Shown here: positions 63,880 through 64,000 of the stretch, in pieces | Position numbering within the stretch: position 1 is the stretch's first letter | Layout of the letters: each line of letters begins with the position of its first letter | NCBI RefSeq assembly: GCF_017815535.1 | Contig: NZ_CP072596.1 | Coordinates: 1,674,001-1,738,000, forward strand | Source: Tessaracoccus sp. MC1865 | GTDB taxonomy: Bacteria; Actinomycetota; Actinomycetes; Propionibacteriales; Propionibacteriaceae | Direction of reading: 5' to 3' | DNA length: 64,000 bases | Notes under the pieces: model-generated | The model's database searches: none | The model's input: only the letters and a program-made list of their open reading frames with translations | Told to the model about the DNA's origin: nothing | Made by a program: the position numbers and the translations under genes

Positions 63880-64000
63880 TCAGCCGGCCTTGCTAGATGA
63901 GGCCTCCTCACGCCGCTTCTTCGCGGCCTCGACGGAGGCCTTGAGTGCGGACATGAGGTCGATGACGTCGCCCGTCGGTGCGGACCGGTCGGTCTGCTCA
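63880..64000 (-). CDS. ku: Ku DNA-end-binding protein, C-terminal 39 residues only
   Basis: The minus strand reads GDVIDLMSALKASVEAAKKR followed by REEASSSKAG and stop; the rest lies beyond the right edge. DLM-x-AL-x-AS-V-x-AAK is the usual start of the basic Ku tail. Bacterial Ku binds broken ends and recruits LigD. Its proximity to the stand-alone polymerase gene supports the call. Confidence 0.72.
   Translation of the reverse strand, partial: EQTDRSAPTGDVIDLMSALKASVEAAKKRREEASSSKAG

Overview
This window is a very GC-rich, densely coding chromosomal segment from an actinobacterium. Gene content and order point to the Propionibacteriaceae (Tessaracoccus/Propionibacterium-like); that placement is inference. 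The evidence is the set of actinobacteria-specific families (phosphatidylinositol mannoside genes, GarA-type FHA protein, SepH, DUF3000, DUF3710, DUF4193, AdnAB, Ku) arranged in blocks that follow, as I recall them, the Mycobacterium regions Rv1822-Rv1829, Rv2609c-Rv2614c, Rv2680-Rv2699c and Rv3199c-Rv3211. No rRNA, CRISPR array or phage structural gene was seen.

Layout. 1-8.5 kb (minus strand): thrS, HIT hydrolase, patA-like acyltransferase and pimA, running into pgsA2-like, DUF881, small basic protein, DUF881, then FHA protein, MerR regulator (FtsR-like) and a bifunctional nuclease cut by the window edge. 8.5-10.9 kb: EamA exporter, FMN-binding regulator, TRIC-family channel. 11.1-15.6 kb: the one clear accessory region, a 4.45-kb islet in a tRNA-Val gene. 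It is bounded by a perfect 50-bp direct repeat of the tRNA 3' part and holds two different IS3-family elements, an RHH/Doc toxin-antitoxin pair, and a HicB whose HicA partner is cut by an IS. 15.5-15.8 kb: tRNA-Val, tRNA-Cys and tRNA-Gly. 15.9-30.5 kb: hydrolase, second tRNA-Val, CbiX-like protein, msrB, DUF3000, RNase D-like protein, dxs, acnA, RNA methyltransferase, a KimA-like APC permease and a divergent TrkA pair.

30.5-42.3 kb: DUF3710, dut, DUF3093, DUF4235, DUF4193, a short SepH, a decayed discoidin-type exported protein, tdk, GT4 glycosyltransferase, phosphatase, DUF5998, App1-like protein and parC. 42.3-50.3 kb: carbonic anhydrase and a lactate-use locus (GntR regulator, lactate permease, lutABC) lying between parC and its partner parE. 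50.4-64 kb: nudC, the AdnAB helicase-nuclease, a stand-alone LigD-type polymerase, PP2C phosphatase, DUF3107, DEAD-box helicase, trpS, PHP phosphoesterase, DUF2505 and the end of ku.

How genes work together. The first block supplies inner-membrane phospholipid and mannoside synthesis next to a poorly understood DUF881/Sbp membrane module. The lactate locus imports L-lactate and oxidises it to pyruvate, with two perfect LldR-type operators in the divergent promoter region. The 51-64 kb stretch brings together end resection (AdnAB) and end joining (polymerase, Ku). AcnA, Dxs, Dut and Tdk are central metabolism.
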